Virus record (IMG/VR): IMGVR_UViG_3300046090_000128
Location: 1-39,555 of that record
Length of the DNA: 39,555 bases
Strand: one strand, 5' to 3'
From: a virus
Translations under genes and position numbers: made by a program
Part shown: in pieces, positions 14,453 through 21,827 of the stretch
Numbering within the stretch: the stretch's first letter is position 1
Layout: the number at the start of each line of letters is the position of its first letter
The notes under the pieces: generated by a model
Told to the model about the DNA's origin: nothing
Databases searched by the model: none
What the model saw: the letters and a program-made list of their open reading frames with translations, nothing else

Positions 14453-15058
14453 TCAGCCAAACGCCGTAATTGATGGTATGTAATACAAAGCACCGTTATT
14501 CGATGAATAACCAGCGCTCTTTACGGCATCGTTCGCTTCGTCTGCACCGCTTAGGAAGAATAAGTTAGCATAGTTTATGCTTGATATACTTCTAGTAGTT
14601 ACTGCATTTACCGCCCCTGTATACATCGATATTAATAGCGGGTCGATGGCGTTCCAAGGAAGAGCTATTAAGTCACTAAGCGTTGTTTCGGTGTTAGGTT
14701 GCGAAAGACTTGTTGCGCCACCAAAGTTCGCCTGAACTAGGCTGGCAGCATCATATCCATTGCCCGTGCCGGCGGCGACCCCGAGATAGACAGACTCAAC
14801 GGTTCCCTGAACACGCAGCTTGAAGCCGGTAACGGGAAAGGCTGGAGCCGATGGCGAACTAACATCATCCATGCGGATGCGCACGACCAGCGTGAAATTA
14901 TTAAGCGCACCGACTGCGGTGAATAGTGCCTGATCATACAGCACAGCCGACAAACCGCTGCTCTGCCCAGACGCCTGCCTCTCGCCGCCCCAGCGCGATT
15001 GAAACCGAGGTTCAGCGAAGCGACTATCGCCAAATCTCGGCTTATCCCAGCGGCTCAC
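14453..15058 (-). CDS. virion appendage protein, paralogous N-terminus to 15156-15962
   Basis: The frame is open further upstream, but the likely start is GTG 15058, which overlaps the TGA of the 34-residue gene (GTGA) and opens SRWDKPRFGDSRFAEPRFQ; this gives 201 residues. The first 20 residues are nearly the same as the start of the protein at 15156-15962, with three PRF-type repeats, and probably form a shared docking peptide. The rest is beta-rich (NNFTLVVRIRMDDVS; GFKLRVQGTVESVYLGVA) and may be a jelly-roll or lectin-like domain. It is AT-richer toward its 3' end than its neighbours, suggesting recent exchange. Function is unknown; receptor or decoration roles are possible. Confidence 0.55.
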   Translation of the reverse strand: MSRWDKPRFGDSRFAEPRFQSRWGGERQASGQSSGLSAVLYDQALFTAVGALNNFTLVVRIRMDDVSSPSAPAFPVTGFKLRVQGTVESVYLGVAAGTGNGYDAASLVQANFGGATSLSQPNTETTLSDLIALPWNAIDPLLISMYTGAVNAVTTRSISSINYANLFFLSGADEANDAVKSAGYSSNNGALYYIPSITAFG

Positions 15059-15159
15059 GCCTTCGGCCTCACAAAGCCTTGCGTCAGATACCACGCGCGC
15101 ACGACGGGCCAGCGCGCATCCGGGACGATGACAATTTGGGAGTTCGGATGCACTGTCAT
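15055..15159 (-). CDS. 34-residue peptide gene between paralogous appendage genes
   Basis: ATG 15159 overlaps the stop of the upstream gene (ATGA) and the frame ends at TGA 15055-15057, overlapping the GTG of the next gene. The peptide starts MTVHPNSQIVIVPDARWPVV and ends YLTQGFVRPKA. Both junctions are perfect overlaps, so it behaves as a real gene in a coupled chain despite its size. Its last residues (FVRPKA) resemble the end of the 132-residue protein (FVRCKA) that precedes the other paralogue, so it may be the trimmed tail of a duplicated gene. Confidence 0.5.
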   Translation of the reverse strand: MTVHPNSQIVIVPDARWPVVRAWYLTQGFVRPKA

Positions 15160-15962
15160 AGTGAAAGCCCCATACGTTGCCCGAACCATGTACGCAGCGC
15201 GGCTTGATTGGCGCCAAGGTCTGCTTCGGAGATTACCGTTAGGCCATAATCGCGCACAGTCTTAGATGCACCTGCGTAAGAGCCCGTCGCAAGTGCGGTG
15301 TATCCCGTGCAATTTGTGCTGCGGGACTCTAGCAAATGCGGAGTAACACCTGATGCAGATGTCAACGCCGTGAATAGTGCACCCCTTGTTTGTGGAGATA
15401 TCGCTACACCATCGACGTTAAACGTTGGCGAACCCGAGCCCGTTGCGGGCGAATTTCCAGCTCCAGACTCTGTGGCGCCAGTAAACGGCGAAACGCCGCT
15501 GAATATCGGGACGCCAGTGCCCGTATTTGTCACGCCACATCCGTAAAACATTGCACCTGTAGCGCCAACTGCCGCAATCGTGGCTGCTGCGATTATCCGG
15601 TCGTCAATCAGATCGTATTCCAACCAGTAACGGCCAGCGCCGTCCGTCCGGAGCACCGGGCGCGCCGCATCAGATGGCGCAAGCTGATGATTATTGTTTC
15701 CGGACAAATCCTTGCGCGTGCCTACCACGCCGTTGACTGACGCGGGCGTTACGGGCGTCAGGCTGCGATCTTGGAACAGGCTGATCAACGTCGCCGTGTC
15801 GTAAGAGACGCCCAGCTTGCCGCCCGCGAACATGCTGGCTGGATCGAACGGCGCCGCCCCGCCCCCTCCGCTCCCTATTAGGGATAGACCTCCGCTGTCC
15901 GGCGTGAACCGCGGCTCGCTGAACCTGGGTCCGGCAAACCGCGGCTTATCCCACCGGCTCAC
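15156..15962 (-). CDS. virion appendage protein with lectin/LamG-like domain
   Basis: The start is GTG 15962, overlapping the upstream TGA (GTGA), giving 268 residues that begin SRWDKPRFAGPRFSEPRF. This docking-like N-terminus is shared with the protein at 14453-15058. A Gly-rich linker (LIGSGGGGAAP) leads to a domain with VSYDTATLISLFQDRSLTP, VVGTRKDLSGNNNHQLAP and WLEYDLIDDRIIAAA. That pattern (an LFQD...TPVT, D(K/L)SGxxNH, DGxDD-like series) is common in phage proteins predicted to have concanavalin A/LamG folds that bind glycans. A role in surface binding is inferred. Confidence 0.6.
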   Translation of the reverse strand: MSRWDKPRFAGPRFSEPRFTPDSGGLSLIGSGGGGAAPFDPASMFAGGKLGVSYDTATLISLFQDRSLTPVTPASVNGVVGTRKDLSGNNNHQLAPSDAARPVLRTDGAGRYWLEYDLIDDRIIAAATIAAVGATGAMFYGCGVTNTGTGVPIFSGVSPFTGATESGAGNSPATGSGSPTFNVDGVAISPQTRGALFTALTSASGVTPHLLESRSTNCTGYTALATGSYAGASKTVRDYGLTVISEADLGANQAALRTWFGQRMGLSL

Positions 15963-16357
15963 GCCTTGCACCTCACGAAGATGGAGATGTCGTACCCCGC
16001 CCCATCCGCCGCCCCATCCGTGGTCAGCAGAATGTCGCCCGTGCCGCCGGCCGTGCGCGGATCGACATTGCCGCCGAGCTGCGACCAGTCCATGGCGCCC
16101 TGGCCAGACAGCACCGCAATTTCGTCATCCGTGGTGTGATCCCAGACGAGGGTCACATAGTTCATTCCGAATACGGAATATTCGATGCGGTCGATGGCGG
16201 TGTAGGTGCAGACGTTGCCCTTGGGGTCGAGCAAGGTGGAGATATCCACCTTGGCTACGCCAGCTTCGCCCGTACCATCCGACTGGTTGGTCAGATGGTA
16301 GATTTTGTAGCGGCCCTTGCCGTTGAAGAGCAGTTTGACGTCGACGAGATCGACCAT
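15959..16357 (-). CDS. small beta-rich virion protein, unknown function
   Basis: The 132-residue product begins MVDLVDVKLLFNGKGRYKIY and is beta-rich throughout (YTAIDRIEYSVFGMNYVTLV; GGTGDILLTTDGAADG). There is no membrane segment. It overlaps the appendage gene downstream by the GTGA junction. The small size, beta composition and position after the major capsid and beta-helix genes fit a decoration or neck protein, but no family is recognised. Confidence 0.55.
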   Translation of the reverse strand: MVDLVDVKLLFNGKGRYKIYHLTNQSDGTGEAGVAKVDISTLLDPKGNVCTYTAIDRIEYSVFGMNYVTLVWDHTTDDEIAVLSGQGAMDWSQLGGNVDPRTAGGTGDILLTTDGAADGAGYDISIFVRCKA

Positions 16358-16395
16358 GGGTTACCCCCTTATACTCCCTTGCGGATGATTAGGCG

Positions 16396-16620
16396 TCAGG
16401 GATAGAGTTGCACGTCGTCACCAGGGATAATAATTAAGACAAGCTCAAATCTAGTATCCGTTACCTGTATTGCCTGGATCACATCAATGTCATTCAGGAC
16501 AATATAAGAGACCGGCGCAGCGCCACCCAAAGACAGGACTTGATAGACCTGATCAAGCGTGTAGTGAACATCGGGATCAGAGACTGTTTCGATGAACCTT
16601 ATTTTGATTTTTGCACGCAT
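16396..16620 (-). CDS. small protein of unknown function in the virion operon
   Basis: The start is ATG 16620 (MRAKIKIRF), which has AAGGGG 8 nt upstream; the TTG six bases earlier is too close to that site. The 74-residue product has an N-terminal strand (KIKIRFIETV), a helix (YTLDQVYQVLSLG) and a C-terminal strand-rich part (FELVLIIIPGDDVQL). No family is recognised. It is AT-richer than its neighbours. Confidence 0.5.
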   Translation of the reverse strand: MRAKIKIRFIETVSDPDVHYTLDQVYQVLSLGGAAPVSYIVLNDIDVIQAIQVTDTRFELVLIIIPGDDVQLYP

Positions 16621-16632
16621 TTTCAACGCCCC

Positions 16633-17580
16633 TTAGTTTGTAGCCGCAACAGGAAGCAAGAGACCAGATTCGTTGCCGTCGCCGGTATGCAGGTTGTCGA
16701 ACAAGCCATACTGAACAGCCGCCGCCGTCACCAGGATCGCGGCTGCAACGTCCAGAGTGCGAATACGGTTGTGCGCGATGATCCCCGAGCCGGTCGTAGC
16801 CGAAGTGGTCAGCAGAATCCCGCCTGTCGCCGTGTCGGTATTGACCGAATAGACGCGATTGCGCTCGCAAAGTAGATGCGTCACCACCAGGGCGCCATGC
16901 GCGATCAGCGCCGCGACGTTGTTCGATATCGTCGAGTGGGTGACGAAGTTGTCGCTCACCGTCAAGCGATCCATCGTCCCGGCAATGACAATAGCCGGGC
17001 CGGGTGTTGTCGTGGCGTCCGACTGAACTTCGTTGTTGGTGAAGGCCAGGCCATCCGCGTTGACGGATACCGTCGTCGTGATGATCGACAGAAAGCCGAG
17101 AATGGCGCTGGTGTCACGGAACGCGCACCGATCGACAGTGAACTCGGGCGCCGTGGTCAGAAGGAAGCATCTAGCGATCGACAGGAAATTGCCGACGAAG
17201 ATGCAATTCTGAATAGAGATATTCGCTGCGGAAACCGGAATCACGGCCGTGTTCGCAGTTGTGAATGTGAACGTTGGACGTTTATTGCCCACACCAAGCC
17301 CGACAATGGCGACATCGGCGACATCAAACAGCAGCGTGGTCGCCGAGGTGATCGTCTCGGCATGGCCCGGCTTAATCATGATGATATCGCCGCGTCCGGC
17401 GGTGCATCGCCCGATCGCGTAATCGAGCGTCGCCCATGGACGATCGAAGGTGCCGTTATTGCCGTTGGCGCCGCCGGTCGACGACACCCAGAACACCTCA
17501 CCCGGATAGGAACTCAGCAGCGGAACGCCGCGAATGGAAACCCCATTCGCGAAGCCGTTCGGATAGTTCGACATAGGCAT
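16633..17580 (-). CDS. right-handed beta-helix virion protein
   Basis: The 315-residue product starts at ATG 17580, with GGGGGA about 7 nt upstream. After a short leader it has the element EVFWVSSTGGANGNNGTFDRP, then repeated strand-turn units such as ISIQNCIFVGN, FTVDRCAFRDTS, LAFTNNEVQSD, LTVSDNFVTHST and HLLCERNRVYSV. That spacing of Asn and hydrophobic residues is the ladder pattern of pectate-lyase-like beta-helices. Such folds occur in tailspikes, but the protein is short and has no obvious catalytic acid cluster. It lies directly after the major capsid gene, so it may be a capsid fibre or decoration rather than an enzyme. Confidence 0.65.
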   Translation of the reverse strand: MPMSNYPNGFANGVSIRGVPLLSSYPGEVFWVSSTGGANGNNGTFDRPWATLDYAIGRCTAGRGDIIMIKPGHAETITSATTLLFDVADVAIVGLGVGNKRPTFTFTTANTAVIPVSAANISIQNCIFVGNFLSIARCFLLTTAPEFTVDRCAFRDTSAILGFLSIITTTVSVNADGLAFTNNEVQSDATTTPGPAIVIAGTMDRLTVSDNFVTHSTISNNVAALIAHGALVVTHLLCERNRVYSVNTDTATGGILLTTSATTGSGIIAHNRIRTLDVAAAILVTAAAVQYGLFDNLHTGDGNESGLLLPVAATN

Positions 17581-17598
17581 AGAGAAATCCCCCGTATC

Positions 17599-17615
17599 AC
17601 CCGCGTTTCGCGGGT
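17599..17615 (-). terminator. stem-loop after the major capsid gene (terminator or mRNA-stabilising hairpin)
   Basis: ACCCGCG and CGCGGGT form a perfect 7-bp stem with a 3-nt loop, 44 nt downstream of the capsid gene stop in the direction of transcription. No T-run follows, so efficient intrinsic termination is not expected. A partial terminator or an mRNA-stabilising hairpin is more likely. Confidence 0.45.
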
Positions 17616-17648
17616 CCGGTTGTCAGGAATTTGATGGTTGAGATTGCG

Positions 17649-17670
17649 CAGGGCGCGCTTAAGCGCCCTG
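17649..17670 (-). promoter_or_regulatory. 8-bp hairpin with the capsid stop codon in its loop
   Basis: CAGGGCGC and GCGCCCTG are perfect complements separated by GCTTAA, and the TAA stop of the capsid gene (17659-17661) falls in the loop. Together with the hairpin at 17599-17615 it brackets the 3' end of the capsid message. A role in message stability is inferred. Confidence 0.4.
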
Positions 17671-18567
17671 GCTCGCCGCCCAACCGCGCCAATCAGTCCA
17701 TCCAGCAACGAATCTCATGTACGCAGCGGCTTTGAGATTTTTGGTATCGAAATCGTTGTCCTGATCGAAGCTGACTTCCTCACGATTGTAGTATTTCGTG
17801 CCGTTCGGAATGTTGGTGCGCACGAACCACGCATCCGGATCAGTCAGATAGGGATTGATGATCGGCTTCTTGCCGAGCAACCCCATCGTCCTGATTGCGT
17901 TCACGTCATTATTCGCCGTGTTGGACTGCTGCTCCGACTTAAGCACGCGAGTCATGTCGAACATAAGAGCATTCGGCCCCATGATATCGACAGGGCGCGG
18001 CGCGATCGGCAGCCCCCGGCTATTGTCGGTGTCGGCGATCATGATGAGCAGATCCTCAAGCGCCGATTCGGAGAAGTCCGCCGCCGGATTCAATTCGTTC
18101 GATTGCGTACCGGAGACAACAGGATGCGCGGTCGAAAAGAACTCGACGCTATCGCCGCCAACAAAGGCCGAGTCAAAGCCGTTGTTGAAAACGTTCGCGC
18201 AGATAATCTGCCGCGTGGTTTCCATCGAGAAGGCAAGAGCCGATGAGCGGCGCCGCGAGACGACCTCGTAAAGCCCGTCCTTGTTCTCCTCATAGGTGCA
18301 GATATAGCCGAGCCCGTAAGCGACGTGCGTGTAACGCTTGATCGCGCCTTGCGTTTCGCTGTCGTAGCTGAGACTGCCGCCCTCGGTCTTGACCGGAGCG
18401 AGCCCGAAGCCCGTAACCTCGACATCGTCTTCGTAGGCTTTTTTCGAGCCGTCGATATCGAACATCTCGGTGTGGAATTTCGGATGCCTGGGGTATTCGC
18501 GCCCCCACCAAGCCTTGATGCCTTCCCAAAGAGCCTTGGGGTGCGAGCCAGTTGTGATAACAGCCAT
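17659..18567 (-). CDS. major capsid protein
   Basis: The 302-residue protein shows the typical elements of a podovirus-group coat family: the N-terminal MAVITTGSHPKALWEGIKAW, the block KAYEDDVEVTGFGLAPVKTE, and AYGLGYICTYEENKDGLYEV. These are followed by a helix with LAFSMETTRQIICANVFNNG and a C-terminal FDTKNLKAAAYMRFVAGWTD. These proteins adopt an HK97-like fold and assemble with a scaffold into the procapsid. Scaffold and co-chaperonin genes lie upstream in the same transcript, as expected for an assembly module. Two hairpins follow the gene. Confidence 0.85.
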   Translation of the reverse strand: MAVITTGSHPKALWEGIKAWWGREYPRHPKFHTEMFDIDGSKKAYEDDVEVTGFGLAPVKTEGGSLSYDSETQGAIKRYTHVAYGLGYICTYEENKDGLYEVVSRRRSSALAFSMETTRQIICANVFNNGFDSAFVGGDSVEFFSTAHPVVSGTQSNELNPAADFSESALEDLLIMIADTDNSRGLPIAPRPVDIMGPNALMFDMTRVLKSEQQSNTANNDVNAIRTMGLLGKKPIINPYLTDPDAWFVRTNIPNGTKYYNREEVSFDQDNDFDTKNLKAAAYMRFVAGWTDWRGWAASQGA

Positions 18568-18570
18568 GGG

Positions 18571-18939
18571 TCAGTCCCCCCTAACGAAGCGCCATACACT
18601 GGCGGTGGTTTTTCTAAATAACGATCCGCCGCCGCCAGGACTAATGCCCATCGAAGCTCCGGAATGGATGGTTTCCCCCGTCGGGGCGTACACGCGAATA
18701 CTGCGACCACTGACGTTGTAGACTTCGACAACATCACCAATCTGAGCATCATCAGGAAGAATAACGCCCTCGAATTCAAAGGCGACCGTGGCAACAAGCA
18801 CAACAGAGCATCCGCTAACCGCCACGATGGGCGTAGCGGTGCTCAGATCATTGCCAGCCGCAATAACGTCCTGGATTGTGGTTCCGGACCGCGTATAGAC
18901 AGGGGCCGGAGTGCCGTTCGGATCGATAATCGTTGTCAT
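18571..18939 (-). CDS. small virion-module protein, unknown function
   Basis: The start is ATG 18939 (MTTIIDPNGTPAPVY), 2 nt after the stop of the upstream gene, giving 122 residues. The product has a central beta-rich core (GCSVVLVATVAFEFEGVILP; IGDVVEVYNVSGRSIRVYAP) and a Gly-rich turn (SPGGGGSLF). Small proteins of this type sit next to the major capsid gene in many phages and may decorate or cement the head. No family is assigned. Confidence 0.55.
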   Translation of the reverse strand: MTTIIDPNGTPAPVYTRSGTTIQDVIAAGNDLSTATPIVAVSGCSVVLVATVAFEFEGVILPDDAQIGDVVEVYNVSGRSIRVYAPTGETIHSGASMGISPGGGGSLFRKTTASVWRFVRGD

Positions 18940-18941
18940 GA

Positions 18942-19562
18942 TCAGACGCCGGTTGCCGTGCCGGTAACGTTGCCCTTGAACTGGTGCGTATTGAAAATGA
19001 CTTCCCAAATGCAGAAGTCTTCCGCCGGGCTGTTGTTGGGCAGCCGGGCCGCGCCAATGATGTGCGTTTGCAGATTCTGGGTAGTCGCAAAGCTTGCGCC
19101 CGCAATTTCCGCACGCGATCGCCCATAGGTCGCATCGCCGGCATGAGTGAAGACGATATTGGCGTTCAGCCCAGCGTTAGTGGATGCCGGCGTGCTACCG
19201 CCATCATCCTGGACATGAAAGACAAGCTCGGGATCGTCGGCGACATAGATGACCGCCTCCGTCGAAGCCGCCCGATGGACCGCGCTGTCACGGGTCACAA
19301 ATTCGACGCCACAGACGACGCCAACCACGAGGCCGGCTGCGCCCGCTGTCGCGCGCAAGCAAACAGGAAGCGAGCCCGGCTGATGCCGCCCATCGCCCTC
19401 GAATGCAGCATTGGAATCGGCCCCAAAGGCAACAGCGTCGCCGATGAACAGCGCCGTGCTGTCACCCGTTCCAATGTAATAGGGGTTCACCGCGCCATTA
19501 TAGGGCGCGCCGGACCGGTACCGCATGGGCCGAAACCCAAACGGCGCGTCAAGATTTGCCAT
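18942..19562 (-). CDS. capsid-associated structural protein (decoration-type)
   Basis: The 206-residue product starts MANLDAPFGFRPMRYRSGAP and contains YYIGTGDSTALFIGDAVAFG. Proteins with the start MAN(L/I)DAPFG(F/L)RP occur beside coat genes in many podoviruses and are found as structural proteins. The rest is beta-rich with a C-terminal FCIWEVIFNTHQFKG. It lies between a proline/Lys-rich small protein gene and the major capsid gene. A capsid-decorating or minor-capsid role is inferred from family position. Confidence 0.6.
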   Translation of the reverse strand: MANLDAPFGFRPMRYRSGAPYNGAVNPYYIGTGDSTALFIGDAVAFGADSNAAFEGDGRHQPGSLPVCLRATAGAAGLVVGVVCGVEFVTRDSAVHRAASTEAVIYVADDPELVFHVQDDGGSTPASTNAGLNANIVFTHAGDATYGRSRAEIAGASFATTQNLQTHIIGAARLPNNSPAEDFCIWEVIFNTHQFKGNVTGTATGV

Positions 19563-19602
19563 TTATTGAAGTCCTTAAGCGCGCGACGCAGTGCGGCCGC
19601 GA

Positions 19603-20148
19603 CTAGGGTTTGTAATCGCCATGGCTGATGTTGATGCCCTGGCTCGGAACGTATGAGCCATCGCTGTGGATGGCCTCGCCCTTCTCGTTGGGCGTCTTGC
19701 CGCGCTGTATCGCGTGCATCAATTTCTTGCGGTCCTCAGCCTTCTCGGCTTCGTCCGCCTTGTGGTAATCCATCGGCTTGCGGAGCAGAAAATGCCGGAC
19801 GGGATTGCCGAATTTGTCGACATCGGCGTGGCGCTCTATGCGCGTTCCGGTTCCTGTATTGCGGCCATCGGCGGCCGTCTCTTCATCGGTGACGAAATCA
19901 TAATCATCATGCTTGGTCAGCCGCTCCAGGCGGCCGGGCTTATCGACAGCCCAGAAATAACGATAGTTCTTGTCGTTCTCCAGATGCGGCGGGATCGACA
20001 GCCGCAATTGGCCGCTGCGTCCCATGCCCTTGCGCCGGCGGCGCTCGCCCCTCACTTCGCCGGCCCGGTTCTCGCGCGCGGGCGCCTTCGTTACGATTGG
20101 ATCTTTCGGCGGCCGGCCGGGACCGCGCCTGATTTCAAGTTCGGTCAT
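19603..20148 (-). CDS. basic protein of unknown function in the head module
   Basis: The start is ATG 20148 (MTELEIRRGPGRPPKDP), set by GGAG 6 nt upstream; the gene follows the scaffold gene by 2 nt. The 181-residue product has an N-terminal GRPPKDP AT-hook-like motif, a basic linker (RGERRRRKGMGR), and a conserved middle (YRYFWAVDKPGRLERLTKHD) followed by YDFVTDEE. A charged, Lys-rich C-terminal region follows. Proteins with the sequence RYFWAVDKPGRxxxL recur next to phage capsid genes; their role is not established. Interaction with DNA or with the portal vertex is possible. Confidence 0.55.
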   Translation of the reverse strand: MTELEIRRGPGRPPKDPIVTKAPARENRAGEVRGERRRRKGMGRSGQLRLSIPPHLENDKNYRYFWAVDKPGRLERLTKHDDYDFVTDEETAADGRNTGTGTRIERHADVDKFGNPVRHFLLRKPMDYHKADEAEKAEDRKKLMHAIQRGKTPNEKGEAIHSDGSYVPSQGINISHGDYKP

Positions 20149-20150
20149 GA

Positions 20151-21023
20151 TCAGCTCCAATATGCCGCCGCTGCCCGCGCTTTTTGCTGGGCAACCGTTT
20201 CGTCCGGCTTTCTCCTGTAAAGCCCTTCCTCGACATGGCCTTCGATGATCTTCCGCTCCTCGGAGGGGATATCCATGAAGCCCTTGCCCTTGGGGCTGCT
20301 CGCCGCTCGCGCGCCGCTCTCGACCGCGCTATGGCCATTCTTGGCCGGCGGGGTCTTGCTGAACTTCTCCGGAAACCGCTTGATCACTTCGGCCCGCGTC
20401 TTGGCGAGGTTTTCGGCGATCGTCAGCCCCGGCTCGTCTTCCATGAGCTGCTCGTGAATGCCTTCGGCCGCTCGGTTCAGCATCTTGTTCTTGGTGAACC
20501 ACGGGTTTTCGCTCACCCACTTTTCGACGTCCGGATGCGGCTTGACCGCGCCATTCGCAGGCTCTTCCTTGGCGGTTTCCTTGCCCGCCGCTTGCTCAGC
20601 CTCGTAGAGCTGTTGCTCCATCTGGTTCTGACGGTCGTATTCCGCCGTATCGCCGACCTCGACGGCCGCGCGCCTGGCAGCCTCTATCTCGCCGTACATC
20701 TTCGTGCGCTGAACCTTGTTCAGCGTCTCCATCTTGGCGAGGCGCTTTTCAAAAAGCGCTTTCTCGGCGGCAACTTGTTTCTTCAGCTCACGATTTTCGC
20801 GGGTCAGCTCGTCAACCGACTCCCGGATTTTCGCGGGCTTGGTGCGCTCCAGGAAAGTTTCCGCGTCGGTCCATCGGGACTGATCGCCCTTCCACTTATC
20901 CCTCGGCTTCCATCCGGCCTCTCTGGCCTTGGTCTCGATCTCCGAAGGCTCTTCGTCACCGGTTTCGTCTTCGGCCGTCTCGGCCTCGTCCTCGCCCTCT
21001 GGGGCGTCGTCTTCATCGATCAT
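20151..21023 (-). CDS. capsid scaffold protein
   Basis: The start is ATG 21023 (MIDEDDAPEGEDEAE), giving 290 residues; the TTG six bases earlier is less likely. It has a strongly acidic N-terminus (1-30), a Trp-rich GWKPRDKWKGDQSRW element, a long coiled coil (about 68-145), and a C-terminal helical domain (169-221) with NPWFTKNKMLNRAAEGIHEQ and EPGLTIAENL. A last Arg/Lys segment (EEGLYRRKPDETVAQQKARA) follows. Acidic start, coiled coil and helical coat-binding end are typical of P22-like scaffolds. A strong intrinsic terminator ends only about 6 nt upstream of its ATG. Its C-terminal domain is duplicated in the membrane protein at 21079-21393. Confidence 0.8.
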   Translation of the reverse strand: MIDEDDAPEGEDEAETAEDETGDEEPSEIETKAREAGWKPRDKWKGDQSRWTDAETFLERTKPAKIRESVDELTRENRELKKQVAAEKALFEKRLAKMETLNKVQRTKMYGEIEAARRAAVEVGDTAEYDRQNQMEQQLYEAEQAAGKETAKEEPANGAVKPHPDVEKWVSENPWFTKNKMLNRAAEGIHEQLMEDEPGLTIAENLAKTRAEVIKRFPEKFSKTPPAKNGHSAVESGARAASSPKGKGFMDIPSEERKIIEGHVEEGLYRRKPDETVAQQKARAAAAYWS

Positions 21024-21028
21024 GGGCA

Positions 21029-21053
21029 ATAAAAAAACCCGCCTGAAGCGGGT
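21029..21053 (-). terminator. intrinsic terminator directly upstream of the scaffold start codon
   Basis: On the minus strand ACCCGC and GCGGGT form a 6-bp stem with loop TTCAG, followed at once by a run of seven T. The scaffold ATG begins about 6 nt after the tail. It would end most transcription arriving from the portal genes, so scaffold and capsid expression must rely on read-through or antitermination, or on a promoter I cannot see. Confidence 0.8.
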
Positions 21054-21078
21054 CGTCCTCTCGGTTTGGTCTGTCGTC

Positions 21079-21393
21079 TCAATGCAACGTGCGAAACGCC
21101 GCCGGATATTTCTCCTTCACCGCGCGAGCGACCTTGTCGAGGTTCTCGCTCAGCGTGAGCGCCGGTTCGGCCTGCGTCAGCCGCACATGCTCGCGCTCGG
21201 CGAACTGGCGCATTGCGCTGTTCTCGTGATACCAGCTATTGCGCCCGGCCCATTCGTGGATCAGCCAGAAATTCTCGTCCGATAGCGGCGAGGCCGGACG
21301 ACGAAAGCGATCCCTGATCTTCGCGAAAATCCAAGCACCGACGTAGCCGACAAGTAGCCCAGCAACGATGGCGAGCGCCGTTTCCACGCTCAA
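21079..21393 (-). CDS. membrane-anchored protein carrying a scaffold-like C-terminal domain
   Basis: The likely start is TTG 21393, overlapping the TGA of the co-chaperonin gene (TTGA); GTG 21387 is an alternative. The 104-residue product has an N-terminal transmembrane helix (VETALAIVAGLLVGYVGAW), a basic stop-transfer segment (KIRDRFRRP), and a soluble domain (48-100) containing NSWYHENSAM and EPALTLSENLDKV. That domain aligns without gaps over 53 residues with residues 169-221 of the scaffold, with 19 identities including both Trp, ExPxLTxxEN and the final YP/FP..F. It lies between the GroES-like and scaffold genes, just before the terminator. Function is unknown; a membrane tether for procapsid assembly is a hypothesis. 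Confidence 0.7.
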   Translation of the reverse strand: MSVETALAIVAGLLVGYVGAWIFAKIRDRFRRPASPLSDENFWLIHEWAGRNSWYHENSAMRQFAEREHVRLTQAEPALTLSENLDKVARAVKEKYPAAFRTLH

Positions 21394-21827
21394 AACTCCA
21401 GCACCGCCGCGATATCCTTGTCGTTCAGCAGCCGATATTCGCGTGGCTCCTCGCGGCCCTTGGCGTCGACGCCCGGCTTGCCCTGAACCAGCATTCCGGC
21501 ATAGCGGGCGAACACAATGCGCTCGCCAACCAGCGGCAGGCGGCAGCCTTCCGGCCAATCGTGATAGCTGAACGCGGCCGGTGACATGGCGATGATGCGC
21601 CCCGTCACGCTCCCATGCGCATACATCGCGGCGTAGGCGTCCGGCACCATGATGTTGGAGCGGCGCGCCTTGATCTGCGTCTCGCTCTCGTCCGGCAGCA
21701 CCAGCACCTTGAACTCGGTCGGCACGATGCCGCTATCGTTGATGCGCACGAGGTCTTCGGCGACGAGGTTGGGCTCATGGGCTTCGGCCGCGTCGCTTTG
21801 GGCGTTGCCGTAAATTGCGTCACTCAT
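21390..21827 (-). CDS. GroES-like co-chaperonin (Cpn10 fold)
   Basis: The start ATG 21827 has GGAG 7 nt upstream; the product has 145 residues. The core from residue about 40 matches the co-chaperonin 10 family: VLVLPDESETQ, the hydrophobic NIMVPD where GroES has GIVL, then GRIIAMSP, LVGERIVFARYAGMLVQG and the terminal EYRLLNDKDIAAVLEF. Phage co-chaperonins such as T4 gp31 replace host GroES to fold the coat protein inside GroEL. The gene lies just upstream of scaffold and capsid genes, which supports that role here. The first 35 residues are an extra N-terminal segment not present in GroES. The mobile loop is short. Confidence 0.8.
   Translation of the reverse strand: MSDAIYGNAQSDAAEAHEPNLVAEDLVRINDSGIVPTEFKVLVLPDESETQIKARRSNIMVPDAYAAMYAHGSVTGRIIAMSPAAFSYHDWPEGCRLPLVGERIVFARYAGMLVQGKPGVDAKGREEPREYRLLNDKDIAAVLEF

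Noticed and set aside
16136-17634. Plus-strand frames across the capsid-proximal genes
   Set aside because: All are antisense to well-supported virion genes and have no domain or ribosome binding site.
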